Positions 24,808-33,794 are shown, numbered from the stretch's first letter. The stretch: 64,000 bases of DNA from Rhizobium anhuiense (GCF_003985145.1 NZ_ML133528.1:186001-250000); one strand, 5' to 3'. The notes: generated by a model from the letters alone, not told the origin. Program-made: numbers and translations.

Positions 24808-26034
24808 ATGACCGTCCATTCCGAATCGCTCGCCCTTTCCCTTGCCTCGATCAGTCCGGCCATGCTGGCGCTTGGCGGCGGGGTTCTCGCCGCCCTCGTC
24901 CTGCTGGTGATCGTGCTTCTGCTGCGCGGCGCCAGCCTTCGCCGCGAACAGGCCGAGGAGGCGAGCTTCCGCGCCGGGGAAACCGAAGCGCGCATGGCCG
25001 AGCTTTTGAAGATCCAGGCGGAGATGCAGGGCCGCATCGCGGCGATGACCGAGGTCTTCGGCGCGCGGCAGAGCGAACTCAACCAGACGATCAGCCAACG
25101 CCTCGACGGCATGTCGCAGCGCGTCAGCTCGACGATCACCGAACAGACGAAATCGACGCATGAGAACCTGCGGCGGCTGCAGGAGCGGCTGGCGGTCATC
25201 GATGCGGCGCAGAACAATATCCAGAGCCTCGCCAAGGATGTCGTCGGGCTGCAGGCCATTCTGTCCAACAAGCAGACGCGCGGCGCCTTCGGGCAGTCGA
25301 GGATGGAAACGATCGTCGCCGACGGCCTGCCGATGGGCGCCTACACCTTCCAGCAGACGCTCTCCAACGGCTCACGGCCGGACTGCACGATCCGCATGCC
25401 GAACGACGCGCCGCCGCTTGTCATCGACGCGAAATTTCCGCTCGAAGCCTGGAACGCGATCCGCGACGCCGGCAGCCCCGAGGCCGGCAAGATCGCCGGC
25501 CAGCAGTTCCGCCGCGACATGGAGATCCATATCCGGGACATTTCCGAGAAATATCTGATCCAGGGCGAAACCCAGGATACGGCCTTTCTCTTCGTGCCCT
25601 CGGAATCGATCTTCGCCGAGATCCACGAGCACTTCGAGGCCGTGGTGCAGAAGGCGCACCGGGCGCGCATCGTCATTGTCTCGCCGTCGCTGCTGATGCT
25701 GTCGATCCAGGTCATCCAGGCCGTGCTCAAGGACCAGCGCATGCGGGCGCAGGCGCATCTGATCCAGGGCGAGGTGGCGATACTGATGGACGATCTCGGC
25801 CGGCTCGACGAGCGGGTGCGCAAGCTGCAGGGCCATTTCGCCATGGCGCAGAAGGATATCGACATGGTGGTCACGTCAGCCGACAAGCTCACCAAGCGCG
25901 GCGCCAGGATCGAAGCGCTGGAATTCGAGGCGGGCGGCGGCGAGGCAAAGCCTGCCCGCGACAGCGAAGCCGCGGCCAAATCGGTGGAAAGCCGCACCGG
26001 TCTTCTGAAGCTCCGGGTGGTTGACGAGGAGTGA
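24808..26034 (+). CDS. rmuC: DNA recombination protein RmuC
   Basis: A 408-residue protein with one N-terminal membrane anchor (about residues 18-40), a long coiled-coil segment (about 45-140), and the RmuC nuclease-like core with RMETIVADGLPMGAYTFQ near 165 and VIDAKFPLEAW near 200. RmuC limits inversions at short inverted repeats; the biochemistry is poorly known. It is divergent from the globin-coupled receptor. Standard length and start. Confidence 0.93.
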   Translation: MTVHSESLALSLASISPAMLALGGGVLAALVLLVIVLLLRGASLRREQAEEASFRAGETEARMAELLKIQAEMQGRIAAMTEVFGARQSELNQTISQRLDGMSQRVSSTITEQTKSTHENLRRLQERLAVIDAAQNNIQSLAKDVVGLQAILSNKQTRGAFGQSRMETIVADGLPMGAYTFQQTLSNGSRPDCTIRMPNDAPPLVIDAKFPLEAWNAIRDAGSPEAGKIAGQQFRRDMEIHIRDISEKYLIQGETQDTAFLFVPSESIFAEIHEHFEAVVQKAHRARIVIVSPSLLMLSIQVIQAVLKDQRMRAQAHLIQGEVAILMDDLGRLDERVRKLQGHFAMAQKDIDMVVTSADKLTKRGARIEALEFEAGGGEAKPARDSEAAAKSVESRTGLLKLRVVDEE

Positions 26035-26149
26035 CCGCTTCGGGCAGTGTCTCGCCCGCATGAAACAGCGGGAGCATGACGCCGTCCGAAAACCGCGCCT
26101 AGTTTTCGCCATGACGTCGCTTGCAGGCTCCAAAAGACGGGACACCCTG

Positions 26150-27049
26150 ATGATCACAGTTTTCGGGTCCATCAACATGGATCTCATCGCCACGACCGAG
26201 CGCCTGCCGAAGCCCGGCGAGACGGTGGCCGGCAACGGCTTTGCCACGGCCGCCGGCGGCAAGGGCGCCAACCAGGCGCTGGCAGCGCGCCGCGCCGGCC
26301 GCTATGTGCATATGGCCGGCGCCGTCGGCAAGGATGGCTTCGCCGCGGATGCGCTGGCCCTGCTCGATGATGCCGGCACCGACCTTTCTCTCGTCAAGCA
26401 TGTCGACGGCCCCACGGGCACGGCGCTGATCCTTGTCGGCGGCGACGGCGAAAACATGATTGCCGTCGTTCCCGGCGCCAACGGCCTGGTCACGCCTGCC
26501 GATGCCGAGAAAGCGGTCGGCCGCATGAACGAAGGCGATCTCCTGATGCTGCAGCTCGAAGTGCCGGCGGCCGCCGTCGAACGCGCGCTGTCGGCAGCCC
26601 GCGCCAAGGGCGTCACCAGCATCCTCAACCTTGCGCCGCTCATCCCCGATGCGGCCCAACTCGGCCGGCTCGCCGATATCGTCATTGCCAACGAGACCGA
26701 GTTCGAGCGGCTGGCCGGCCAGGAGGGCATGGACGCTGAAGCGCGCGAGGCCGCCCTTACCCGCCTGCATGCGGAGACGGGCCAGACGCTGATCGTGACG
26801 CTCGGCGGCGATGGCGTCATCGCCATTCGCGACGGGGCAATTTCACGGGCACAGGGCCTCAAGATCGAACCCGTCGATACGGTCGGCGCGGGAGATACCT
26901 TCTGCGGCTATTTCACTGCCAGCCTCGACGACGGCCTCGATTTTGCCTCGGCGCTGCGCCGTGCGGCCGTCGCCGGTTCGCTCGCGTGCCTGAAGGCCGG
27001 CGCGCAACCTTCGATCCCCTGGAGCGAGGAAGTCGCAGACAGAATATAG
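26150..27049 (+). CDS. rbsK: PfkB-family sugar kinase, probably ribokinase
   Basis: A 299-residue kinase. The N-terminal PfkB signature is AAGGKGANQALAARRAG near residues 37-53, and the C-terminal ATP-site signature with the catalytic Asp is DTVGAGDTFCGYF near 243-255. The start (MITVFGSINMDLIA) and motif spacing match ribokinases, which phosphorylate D-ribose at O5; another pentose or deoxyribose is possible because no ribose transporter is adjacent. ATG 26150 was chosen over an upstream ATG at 26111. Confidence 0.85.
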   Translation: MITVFGSINMDLIATTERLPKPGETVAGNGFATAAGGKGANQALAARRAGRYVHMAGAVGKDGFAADALALLDDAGTDLSLVKHVDGPTGTALILVGGDGENMIAVVPGANGLVTPADAEKAVGRMNEGDLLMLQLEVPAAAVERALSAARAKGVTSILNLAPLIPDAAQLGRLADIVIANETEFERLAGQEGMDAEAREAALTRLHAETGQTLIVTLGGDGVIAIRDGAISRAQGLKIEPVDTVGAGDTFCGYFTASLDDGLDFASALRRAAVAGSLACLKAGAQPSIPWSEEVADRI

Positions 27050-27068
27050 GAAGCGTCCCTTTGCGAAG

Positions 27069-27112
27069 CCGCCGGCAAAACCCCCGGTAATTCAGGGTGT
27101 TCCGGCGGTTTT
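27069..27112 (+). terminator. Terminator of the sugar kinase gene
   Basis: CCGCCGG (27069-27075) pairs with CCGGCGG (27102-27108), with further pairing ACCC/GGGT inside, followed by TTTTCC. It starts 20 bases after the stop. Confidence 0.6.
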
Positions 27113-27291
27113 CCTTGCCTTGATCAAGCAAGTTTCATTCAAATTTAAGAGATCTCCGGCGATGTTGCCCGCGGTCGCAGGTTCCTCGCGCTTTCAGGAA
27201 TCGGCAACCACGCGGCGGCTCCATGACGGGGCGATGCCTTCGCTCCTGCGCCGGAGAATGCCCGTTCGGCGCATCCTTGTCCGAGGACCTC

Positions 27292-29622
27292 ATGTTCGTT
27301 TTTCGAATGAAATCGCTTGCGGCGAAACTCATCGTCATCACCGGCATCGCCATCGCGCTTGTTCTCATCGTTTCGAATTTTTTCCTCATCGGTCAGACCC
27401 GGGATCGGGTCCAGATCCTGACGATGGATCAGGCCAACCTCGAGGCAAAATCGATCGCCAATGAAATCGCCGCCAATGTCGGCGAACTCGCCAGCGCCGC
27501 GCGCACCATGTCGGGCGTCGTCGGCCGCGGCCATGAAGGCAAGTCGCTCGATCGCAAGGGCATGATCAACGTGCTGAAGGCCAATCTCGAACAGAACGCC
27601 TTCGCCTTCGGCAGCTGGTTCTGCGAGCAGCTCGGCGCGCTGGATGGCAAGACCACCGAGATCGCCAACAATAATGACGAAGGCACGAACAAGAACGGCG
27701 CCTTCACGCCCTACTGGTCGAAGACCAAGGATGGCGACATCCAGTATTCGACCTTCGACAATGACTATACCGCCGAATGGTGGAAGCTCGCCGCCGACAG
27801 CGGCAAGGGCGCGATCACGACGCCCTATATGGCCGAAGGAACGGATGTTCCGACGCTGCTGACCTCGATCGCCTATCCGGTCATGTCGGGTGGCAAGATG
27901 ATCGGCGTCGCCGGCGTCGACATTTCGCTGAAGTCGCTCACCGACAAGCTGCAGGCGCTGCATCCTTTCGGCTCGGGCCGCGTCACGCTGCTGTCGCAGG
28001 CCGGCAACTGGATCGTCGCGCCGATCCCCGACCTGATGACCAAGGAATATAGCGGCGAAGGCGCCGACATCGCGGCGCTGTCGAGCAAGCAGCCCGGCCT
28101 CGTCAGCAACCTCACCTATGACGGCCTCGCTCCCTTCGACCGCGTCGTCTATCCCTTCGCGGTTCCCGGCGTCAACGCCACCTGGGTCGTGCTCGTCGAC
28201 GTCCCGCACACGGCGATCAACGCCCCGGTGCAGGACCAGACCTACATGATGATCGTCAATGGCCTGATCGTGCTCGGCGCGGTCATGCTGGCGCTCTATT
28301 TCGCCGTCCGCTCTTTCGTGCAGCGGCCGCTCGGCGGTCTCGTCGCCAGCGTCAAGGCGCTCAGCGACGGCCAATATGCCGAACCGGTCGCCGCCCAGGA
28401 GCGCAGCGACGAAATCGGCTCGGTCGCCAAGGCGCTCGAAGGTTTCCGCTTCAAGCTCGCCGACAGCCGGCGCCTTGAGGACGAGGCGGCCCGAGAGCGT
28501 CAGGCTGCGGAAGCCGAGCGCGGCCGCTCGGAATCGGAACGCCAGGAATCGTTATCGCTGCAGCGCCATATCGTTTCGATCGTCGGCGCCGGCCTTTCCG
28601 AGCTGTCGCAGGGCAATCTCGCTCACCGCATCACCGACGACTTCCCCGGCGAATACGGCAAGCTGAAACAGGATTTCAACGCCGCCCTGGCGAGCCTGGA
28701 AGAGACCATCAACACGATGAACCTCAGCGTCGCCAATATCGGCTCCGGCACCGGTGAGATCAGCAGCAGCGCTTCCGACCTCGCCAAGCGCACCGAACAG
28801 CAGGCGGCAAGCCTGGAAGAGACGGCGGCCGCGCTCAACGAGCTCACCGCGCAGGTCGATTCCAGCGCCGAGAATGCGCGCACGGCTGCCGACAACGTCA
28901 ACCTCGCCTGCCAGGATGCGGAAAAATCCGGCGAAGTGGTGCAGAAGGCGATTGCCTCGATGCAAGGGATCGAACAGTCTTCGACGGAGGTTTCGCGGAT
29001 CATCGGCGTCATCGACGAGATCGCCTTCCAGACCAACCTCCTGGCACTCAACGCCGGCGTCGAGGCCGCGCGTGCCGGAGAGGCCGGCAAGGGTTTTGCC
29101 GTCGTCGCCCAGGAGGTGCGCGAACTCGCGCAACGGTCGGCCAATGCCGCCAAGGAAATCAAGACGCTGATCAACACCTCGGCTGTCCAGGTCAAGGAAG
29201 GCGTCGATCTCGTCGGGCGCGCCGGCGGCACGCTGCACAAGATCGCCGAACAGGTGATGGGCATCAACGACCTCATCCGGCAAATCTCGGCATCGGCCAG
29301 CGAACAGGCTGTCGGCCTGAAGGAAATCAACCAGGCCATGAACCAGATGGACCAGGTGACGCAGCAGAATGCGGCCATGGTGGAGGAAGCGACCGCCGCC
29401 AGCATGGTCCTCAATGACGAAGCGCAGACGCTGAAGACGCTCGCCACCCGCTTCAGCGTCTCGGGGGGTAACTCCGCCGCACTCGCCTCCGTCGCGCAAA
29501 GGATGCGTGCCCCTGTTGCCGCGGCCTCTTCGCATCGGGTGGCCGCGCCTGCGGTTCGCCACGCAGCCGCCCCGTCGCGCGGTTCGGCGGCCGTCGCCCA
29601 GGACAGCTGGGAAGAATTCTGA
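27292..29622 (+). CDS. Methyl-accepting chemotaxis protein with Cache sensor
   Basis: A 776-residue receptor. Membrane segments near residues 8-32 and 318-340 enclose a large periplasmic domain of the double-Cache type, with typical elements such as the WWKLAADSGKGAITTPYM segment and GKMIGVAGVDISL near residue 205. HAMP follows to about 395, then a second linker and the signalling domain, with tip residues IAFQTNLLALNAGVEAARAG near 575-595. The C-terminus is SWEEF, as in the first receptor of the window. The ATG at 27292 has GAGGA at the right distance; longer starts lack one. Its ligand is probably a small organic molecule, but I cannot name it. Confidence 0.93.
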   Translation: MFVFRMKSLAAKLIVITGIAIALVLIVSNFFLIGQTRDRVQILTMDQANLEAKSIANEIAANVGELASAARTMSGVVGRGHEGKSLDRKGMINVLKANLEQNAFAFGSWFCEQLGALDGKTTEIANNNDEGTNKNGAFTPYWSKTKDGDIQYSTFDNDYTAEWWKLAADSGKGAITTPYMAEGTDVPTLLTSIAYPVMSGGKMIGVAGVDISLKSLTDKLQALHPFGSGRVTLLSQAGNWIVAPIPDLMTKEYSGEGADIAALSSKQPGLVSNLTYDGLAPFDRVVYPFAVPGVNATWVVLVDVPHTAINAPVQDQTYMMIVNGLIVLGAVMLALYFAVRSFVQRPLGGLVASVKALSDGQYAEPVAAQERSDEIGSVAKALEGFRFKLADSRRLEDEAARERQAAEAERGRSESERQESLSLQRHIVSIVGAGLSELSQGNLAHRITDDFPGEYGKLKQDFNAALASLEETINTMNLSVANIGSGTGEISSSASDLAKRTEQQAASLEETAAALNELTAQVDSSAENARTAADNVNLACQDAEKSGEVVQKAIASMQGIEQSSTEVSRIIGVIDEIAFQTNLLALNAGVEAARAGEAGKGFAVVAQEVRELAQRSANAAKEIKTLINTSAVQVKEGVDLVGRAGGTLHKIAEQVMGINDLIRQISASASEQAVGLKEINQAMNQMDQVTQQNAAMVEEATAASMVLNDEAQTLKTLATRFSVSGGNSAALASVAQRMRAPVAAASSHRVAAPAVRHAAAPSRGSAAVAQDSWEEF

Positions 29623-29644
29623 TCGTTTCAGCCGCTCATCCTGA

Positions 29645-29674
29645 AAAAGGCGCCTGGGGAACCCGGCGCCTTTT
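29645..29674. terminator. Bidirectional terminator between chemoreceptor and ptsN
   Basis: AAAAGGCGCC and GGCGCCTTTT form a perfect 10-bp stem with a 10-base loop, giving an A-run before and a T-run after in both directions. It lies 22 bases after the chemoreceptor stop and 27 before the convergent ptsN stop. Confidence 0.85.
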
Positions 29675-29701
29675 CACATGTCAGCGTTCATCGATACGGC
29701 G

Positions 29702-30166
29702 TTAAGCGGCGTTCGACGTCTGCTCTTCGTTGAGGAAGGCATAGATCGCCGAGGCGGAATCGGTTGCGCGGAGCTTGGCGACCAGATCGTGATCGCGCAG
29801 GACGCGGGCGATACGCGACAGAGCCTTGAGATGGTCGGCGCCCGCGCCCTCCGGCGCCAGCAGCAGGAATACGAGATCGACAGGCTGGTCATCCAGCGCC
29901 TCGAAATCGACCGGCTGCTCCAGCCGGGCGAAGATGCCGACGATCGAATGGATGTTGACCAGCTTGCCGTGGGGAATGGCGATACCGTTGCCGACGCCGG
30001 TGGAGCCCAGGCGTTCGCGCTGCAGGATGACGTCGAAGATCTCCCGCTCGGAAAGCCCGGTGATCCTGGCGGCTCTTGCAGCCAATTCCTGAAGCAACTG
30101 TTTCTTGGAATTTACTCTGAGGGCGGGAATGATCGCATCCTGATGGAGCAAATCTGCCAATGCCAT
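29702..30166 (-). CDS. ptsN: PTS IIA-like nitrogen regulatory protein
   Basis: A 154-residue EIIA-Ntr protein of the nitrogen phosphotransferase system, which receives phosphate from NPr and controls potassium uptake, carbon-nitrogen balance and other processes. The phosphorylated histidine is His66 in GIAIPHGKL, and the LLAPEGAGADHLKALSRIARVL segment typical of the family follows near 100. AAGGA lies ahead of the ATG. It is the last gene of the lptC-lptA-lptB-rpoN-(EamA)-hpf-ptsN series, the usual rhizobial place. Confidence 0.95.
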   Translation of the reverse strand: MALADLLHQDAIIPALRVNSKKQLLQELAARAARITGLSEREIFDVILQRERLGSTGVGNGIAIPHGKLVNIHSIVGIFARLEQPVDFEALDDQPVDLVFLLLAPEGAGADHLKALSRIARVLRDHDLVAKLRATDSASAIYAFLNEEQTSNAA

Positions 30167-30204
30167 TTCTTTTTCCTTCTGTCGCCGGGATCAGATGATG
30201 CAAG

Positions 30205-30227
30205 GAGCGGCGGCAACACCGCCGCTC
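30205..30227 (-). terminator. Hairpin between hpf and ptsN
   Basis: GAGCGGCGG and CCGCCGCTC form a perfect 9-bp stem with a 5-base loop in the 73-base gap. No T-run follows on the minus strand, so partial attenuation or mRNA 3'-end protection of hpf is more likely than full termination. Confidence 0.4.
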
Positions 30228-30239
30228 ATCACCCTGATC

Positions 30240-30815
30240 TCAGCCTTTGATATTGGCTGAATCGATCCAGCCAATATTTCCGTCGTGCCGACGGTAAACG
30301 ATGTTCAGATGTTCCTTGCCGGGGCTGCGGAACAGGAGAAGCGGCTCATCGGTCATGTCGAGCGCCATTACGGCGGTGGCGACCGACATGGTCTTCAGCT
30401 GCTTCGTGCTTTCGGCGACGATCGCCGGAGCGAAATCGTCGGCAATTTCATCTTCGTGATCAGGAACAGAATCCATGACCGTGTAGGCGACTTCTGCAAA
30501 ACCATTCAGGTGGTTTCCGGCGTGATGGTCCTTCAGTTTGCGCTTGTAGCGGCGCAGGCGCTTTTCGATGCGCTCCGAAGCGGCGTCGAAAGCAAGCTGC
30601 GGATCGGTCGCCTCGCCGGCTGCATGCAGCACCACCCCGCTGTCGAGATGAAGCTTGCAGTCTGCGGAGAAACGAGAACTCGCTTTTTCCACGGTCACTT
30701 GGCCGGAATACCCCCCGTCGAAGTATTTCGTGATGGCCATACCAATTTGGTCCTCGATCTTTTGACGGAAGGATTCACCAATTTCCATATGTTTCCCGGA
30801 TACACGCACACTCAT
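30240..30815 (-). CDS. hpf: Long-form ribosome hibernation promoting factor
   Basis: A 191-residue protein. The N-terminal HPF/RaiA domain (about residues 1-100: SVRVSGKHMEIGESFRQKI... SERIEKRLRRYKRKLKDH) blocks the mRNA and tRNA sites of the 30S subunit; the C-terminal domain (about 135-191, ending with NIVYRRHDGNIGWID) dimerises ribosomes into 100S particles. Length and position match the ORF191 that follows rpoN in classical rhizobial loci. The ATG at 30815 is preceded by AAGGGAA. A promoter of its own lies about 180 bases upstream, so it need not depend on rpoN transcription. Confidence 0.95.
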   Translation of the reverse strand: MSVRVSGKHMEIGESFRQKIEDQIGMAITKYFDGGYSGQVTVEKASSRFSADCKLHLDSGVVLHAAGEATDPQLAFDAASERIEKRLRRYKRKLKDHHAGNHLNGFAEVAYTVMDSVPDHEDEIADDFAPAIVAESTKQLKTMSVATAVMALDMTDEPLLLFRSPGKEHLNIVYRRHDGNIGWIDSANIKG

Positions 30816-30986
30816 GGAGTTTCCCTTCTTATGGTCGTTTGCGGGTATCAGTTTACGCCAAGCCTCAGGTTCATCCAAGCACTTCGCGCAATCTCAAGCA
30901 AGATCGGCTTAGGCCTGCGGGTCCTTGGTGCCTTGGGGATGATGGGGATAACTCCAGACGCCGTTCACGGCATCGATTGCGGCGCG

Positions 30987-31015
30987 CTTCTAGCCAGAGG
31001 TTACCAAAAAGTCAA
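30987..31015 (-). promoter_or_regulatory. Candidate promoter of hpf-ptsN
   Basis: On the minus strand TTGACT (31015-31010) and TAGAAG (30992-30987) are 17 bases apart, in the 291-base gap between the EamA gene and hpf. It would make hpf and ptsN independent of the upstream genes. No gene is seen in the rest of the gap. Confidence 0.55.
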
Positions 31016-31106
31016 TAGCGTGGAAATTCCCGATAAGTGATGCTCGATAAACGTGCATGGAAGGCGCGGTGAGGCAGGTCCATCGCGAATCGCCATCTGA
31101 TCGGCT

Positions 31107-32030
31107 TTAAGCACTTCGCGCTTTCGTTGTGCCCGCCTTTGCGGGGACCGTCATGGCGGCCACACCGGACATGACGCAGACGAGGCCGATCCAGGCCGTC
31201 GGGCTGAGGCTTTCGCCGAGGAAGACCAGGCCGATCGCAACACCGATCGGCACTCTGAGATAGGCTTGCGAGGTGGTCCCGACCGAACCCAGCGTCTGGA
31301 CGAGGCGGAAATAGATCACAAAAGCCAGCGCCGTCGAAAAGGCGGAGAGGCCAAGCAGCGCCAGCATCGATGCCGCCGACGGATCGAGTTCCCACGGCCG
31401 GTCGACGACGAGGCTGACGGGCAAGAGGATGACCGCGCCTGAGATCAACGAGCCGGCGGCCGGCACGGCGGGATCGAGCCCCTTGAAGTTTCTGCCGAAT
31501 ATCGCGGCACCTGCATAACAAATGGTCGCCAGGATGATGGCAAGCTGCGCCATCAGGTTTTCGCCGAGACCGCCGAGCGCTTCGATGCCGATGACCAGGC
31601 AGATGCCGGCGAGCCCGGCCATGACCCCGCAAAGTTTTCGCGACGTCACCTGCTCATGGCGGGTAATCAGCACGGTCAACAGGAAGGTGAAGATCGGCGT
31701 TGCCGAATTCAGGATCACCGCCAATCCGGCATCGACGGATTGTTCCGCCCAGGCGATCAGCGTGAAGGGGACGACGCTGTTCAGGCAGGCCTGAAGCAGG
31801 AACCGGCGCCATGTCGCGTGATCGCGCGGCAGGCGGACACGCCGGTAGCGGAGGACGGCCAGCAGAAGACCGCCGGCAATCAGCGTGCGTGCGGCGATCA
31901 ACGTCACGGGCGGAATCGTCTCGACGCCGATCTTGATGAAGGTATAGGAGGAACCCCAGAGGGTCGCCAGCACCAGCAGCAGGACAAGCTCTCTGGCAAA
32001 GCTGGAATTTTGCGGCTGCATGGTCGGCAT
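31107..32030 (-). CDS. EamA-family (DMT) transporter
   Basis: A 307-residue inner-membrane protein with ten hydrophobic segments in two EamA repeats, the first starting LLVLATLWGSSYTFIKIG and the second near residue 165 (LAIILATICYAGAAIFG). Such proteins export amino acids or other metabolites; the substrate is not predictable. I report the ATG at 32030 (307 residues); ATG 32021 and a TTG at 32045 are alternatives and none has a good ribosome binding site. It sits between rpoN and hpf, which are neighbours in the rhizobial rpoN loci I know, so it looks like a later insertion in this cluster. Confidence 0.9.
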   Translation of the reverse strand: MPTMQPQNSSFARELVLLLVLATLWGSSYTFIKIGVETIPPVTLIAARTLIAGGLLLAVLRYRRVRLPRDHATWRRFLLQACLNSVVPFTLIAWAEQSVDAGLAVILNSATPIFTFLLTVLITRHEQVTSRKLCGVMAGLAGICLVIGIEALGGLGENLMAQLAIILATICYAGAAIFGRNFKGLDPAVPAAGSLISGAVILLPVSLVVDRPWELDPSAASMLALLGLSAFSTALAFVIYFRLVQTLGSVGTTSQAYLRVPIGVAIGLVFLGESLSPTAWIGLVCVMSGVAAMTVPAKAGTTKARSA

Positions 32031-32108
32031 TCGATGTTGGTTCAAGACATCAGCGTAATAGTGGGGATTTGGAGATGGATGCTTCGATCAAGCTCGAAGT
32101 ATGCCGCC

Positions 32109-33668
32109 TCAGAAGCCAGCGACCTTGGCGAGCGCCCGCTTCTCGCGGCGACGCTGGACCGAGGAGGCGATGTTCATCGCTTCCCGGTATTTGGCAACCG
32201 TGCGGCGGGCGAGATCGACGCCGCCCTTCTTCAGCATGTCGACGATATCGTCGTCGGAAAGCACCGCGTCCGGGCTCTCCTGCATGATCAGCGCGCGGAT
32301 CTTGTGGCGGACGGCCTCGGCCGAATGGCTGTCGCCGCCCTCGACGGCGCTGATCGAGACGGTGAAGAAATATTTGAGTTCGAAGAGGCCGCGCGGCGTC
32401 AGCATATATTTGTTCGATGTGACGCGGCTGACGGTGGATTCATGCATCTTGATCGCCTCGGCGACCGTCTTCAGGTTCAGCGGCCGCAGGTGGTCGACGC
32501 CGTGCAGCAGGAAGGCGTCCTGCTGGCGAACGATTTCGCTTGCCACCTTCATGATGGTTTTTGCCCGCTGGTCGAGGCTGCGCGTCAGCCAATTGGCGCT
32601 CTGCAGGCAATCGGCGAGAAAGGCGTGATCCTCGCCGTTCTTTGTCACGCGGGAAAAATAGGACTGGTTGACCAGAACGCGCGGCAGCGTATCCGGATTG
32701 AGCTCGACCAGCCAGCCGCCCTCCGAGGAGGACCTGACGACCACATCCGGCATGATCGCTTCGGAAACACCCGCCTCGAAACCGCTGCCGGGCTTGGGAT
32801 TGAGCTGGCGGATCTCGCCGAGCATGTCGAGAAGATCTTCCTCGTCGACGCCGCATATCCGCTTCAGCGTGGCGAAATCGCGCCGCGCCAGAAGTTCGAG
32901 GTTTTCGACCAGCGCCTGCATGGCGGGATCGTACCGGTCCTTCTGTCTGAGCTGGATCGCCAGGCATTCGGCAAGGCTGCGGGCGAAAACACCCGGCGGA
33001 TCGAGCGTCTGCAGGGCGGCAAGCACGCGCTCGGCCTGCGTGACGCTGGTGCCGAGCCTCTCGCCCGCCTCGACGATATCGGCGTGCAGGTAACCGGCGT
33101 CGTCGAGCTGGTCGACGAAATTCTGCGCGATCAGCCGGTCGGCCATGTCAGGCAGGACAAAGGGGATCTGCTGGCCGAGATGATCGCGCAGCGACACCTG
33201 GCCGGCGACGAAATCGTCGAGATCGTAATCGGCGCCCTCGCCGCTGCCCGGCATCGATTTCCACTGGCTGACGAGCTCCGGCGCATCGAGGCGCTGCGGG
33301 GCACCGTCATCGGGAAAGACATTGGTGTAGTTGGCGTCGAGTTCGTCGTTCAGCCGGCTGGTGCTGGCGCTGCCGCCATTGTCGTACCAGTCGCTGGAGA
33401 GCGCGTCGGTGCGGTTGTCGTAGCCGTCGTCGGAACCGGCATCCTCCGGCTGATGAGCATACTGCTCGTCTTCGCTTTCGCCGCGTTCGCCGCCCGCCTC
33501 GCCGTCATTCGACGGGAATTCGAGCAGCGGATTCTTCTCCACTTCCTGGGCAATGAACTGGTTGAGTTCAAAATGCGTCATCTGCAGCAACTGGATGGAT
33601 TGCATCAGTTGCGGTGTCATCACCAGGGACTGGGTCTGGCGCAGGAAAAGATTGGCGGACAGTGCCAT
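32109..33668 (-). CDS. rpoN: RNA polymerase sigma-54 factor
   Basis: A 519-residue sigma-54. Region I (about residues 1-50) is the Gln/Leu-rich activator-responding part beginning LFLRQTQSLVMTPQLMQSI; an acidic region II follows (about 55-115); region III has the core-binding part and the DNA-binding helix-turn-helix (TVAEAIKMHESTVSRVTSNKY is present near 400) and the RpoN box ARRTVAKYREAMNI near 493. It directs transcription from -24/-12 promoters, for example nitrogen and symbiosis genes, together with enhancer-binding proteins. It lies downstream of lptB, but a 315-base gap with its own promoter separates them. Confidence 0.97.
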   Translation of the reverse strand: MALSANLFLRQTQSLVMTPQLMQSIQLLQMTHFELNQFIAQEVEKNPLLEFPSNDGEAGGERGESEDEQYAHQPEDAGSDDGYDNRTDALSSDWYDNGGSASTSRLNDELDANYTNVFPDDGAPQRLDAPELVSQWKSMPGSGEGADYDLDDFVAGQVSLRDHLGQQIPFVLPDMADRLIAQNFVDQLDDAGYLHADIVEAGERLGTSVTQAERVLAALQTLDPPGVFARSLAECLAIQLRQKDRYDPAMQALVENLELLARRDFATLKRICGVDEEDLLDMLGEIRQLNPKPGSGFEAGVSEAIMPDVVVRSSSEGGWLVELNPDTLPRVLVNQSYFSRVTKNGEDHAFLADCLQSANWLTRSLDQRAKTIMKVASEIVRQQDAFLLHGVDHLRPLNLKTVAEAIKMHESTVSRVTSNKYMLTPRGLFELKYFFTVSISAVEGGDSHSAEAVRHKIRALIMQESPDAVLSDDDIVDMLKKGGVDLARRTVAKYREAMNIASSVQRRREKRALAKVAGF

Positions 33669-33743
33669 GACGGACGCGAAACTCCCCTCAATTCCTCCGG
33701 GAAACCGCGTCTGATCAAGGCCTCAGGCCACGGAAATCCAAGT

Positions 33744-33758
33744 TGGCCCAAAAATTGC
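33744..33758 (+). promoter_or_regulatory. Sigma-54-type -24/-12 motif upstream of rpoN, facing away from it
   Basis: TGGCCC-AAAAA-TTGC matches the consensus TGGCAC-N5-TTGC at all positions but one, with the exact spacing, and is followed by a T-run. It reads on the plus strand, opposite to rpoN. It begins 76 bases upstream of the rpoN start codon and covers the predicted start of the rpoN transcript. Confidence 0.55.
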
Positions 33759-33764
33759 TTTTTT

Positions 33765-33794
33765 ATTCTATTTGGTCAAGCGGAACTATGCCAA
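33765..33794 (-). promoter_or_regulatory. Candidate sigma-70 promoter of rpoN
   Basis: On the minus strand TTGGCA (33794-33789) and TAGAAT (33770-33765) are 18 bases apart, which places the transcript start near 33758, about 90 bases before the rpoN ATG. The gap 33669-33983 between rpoN and lptB contains this promoter, the opposing sigma-54 motif, and an otherwise featureless 190 bases. Confidence 0.5.
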
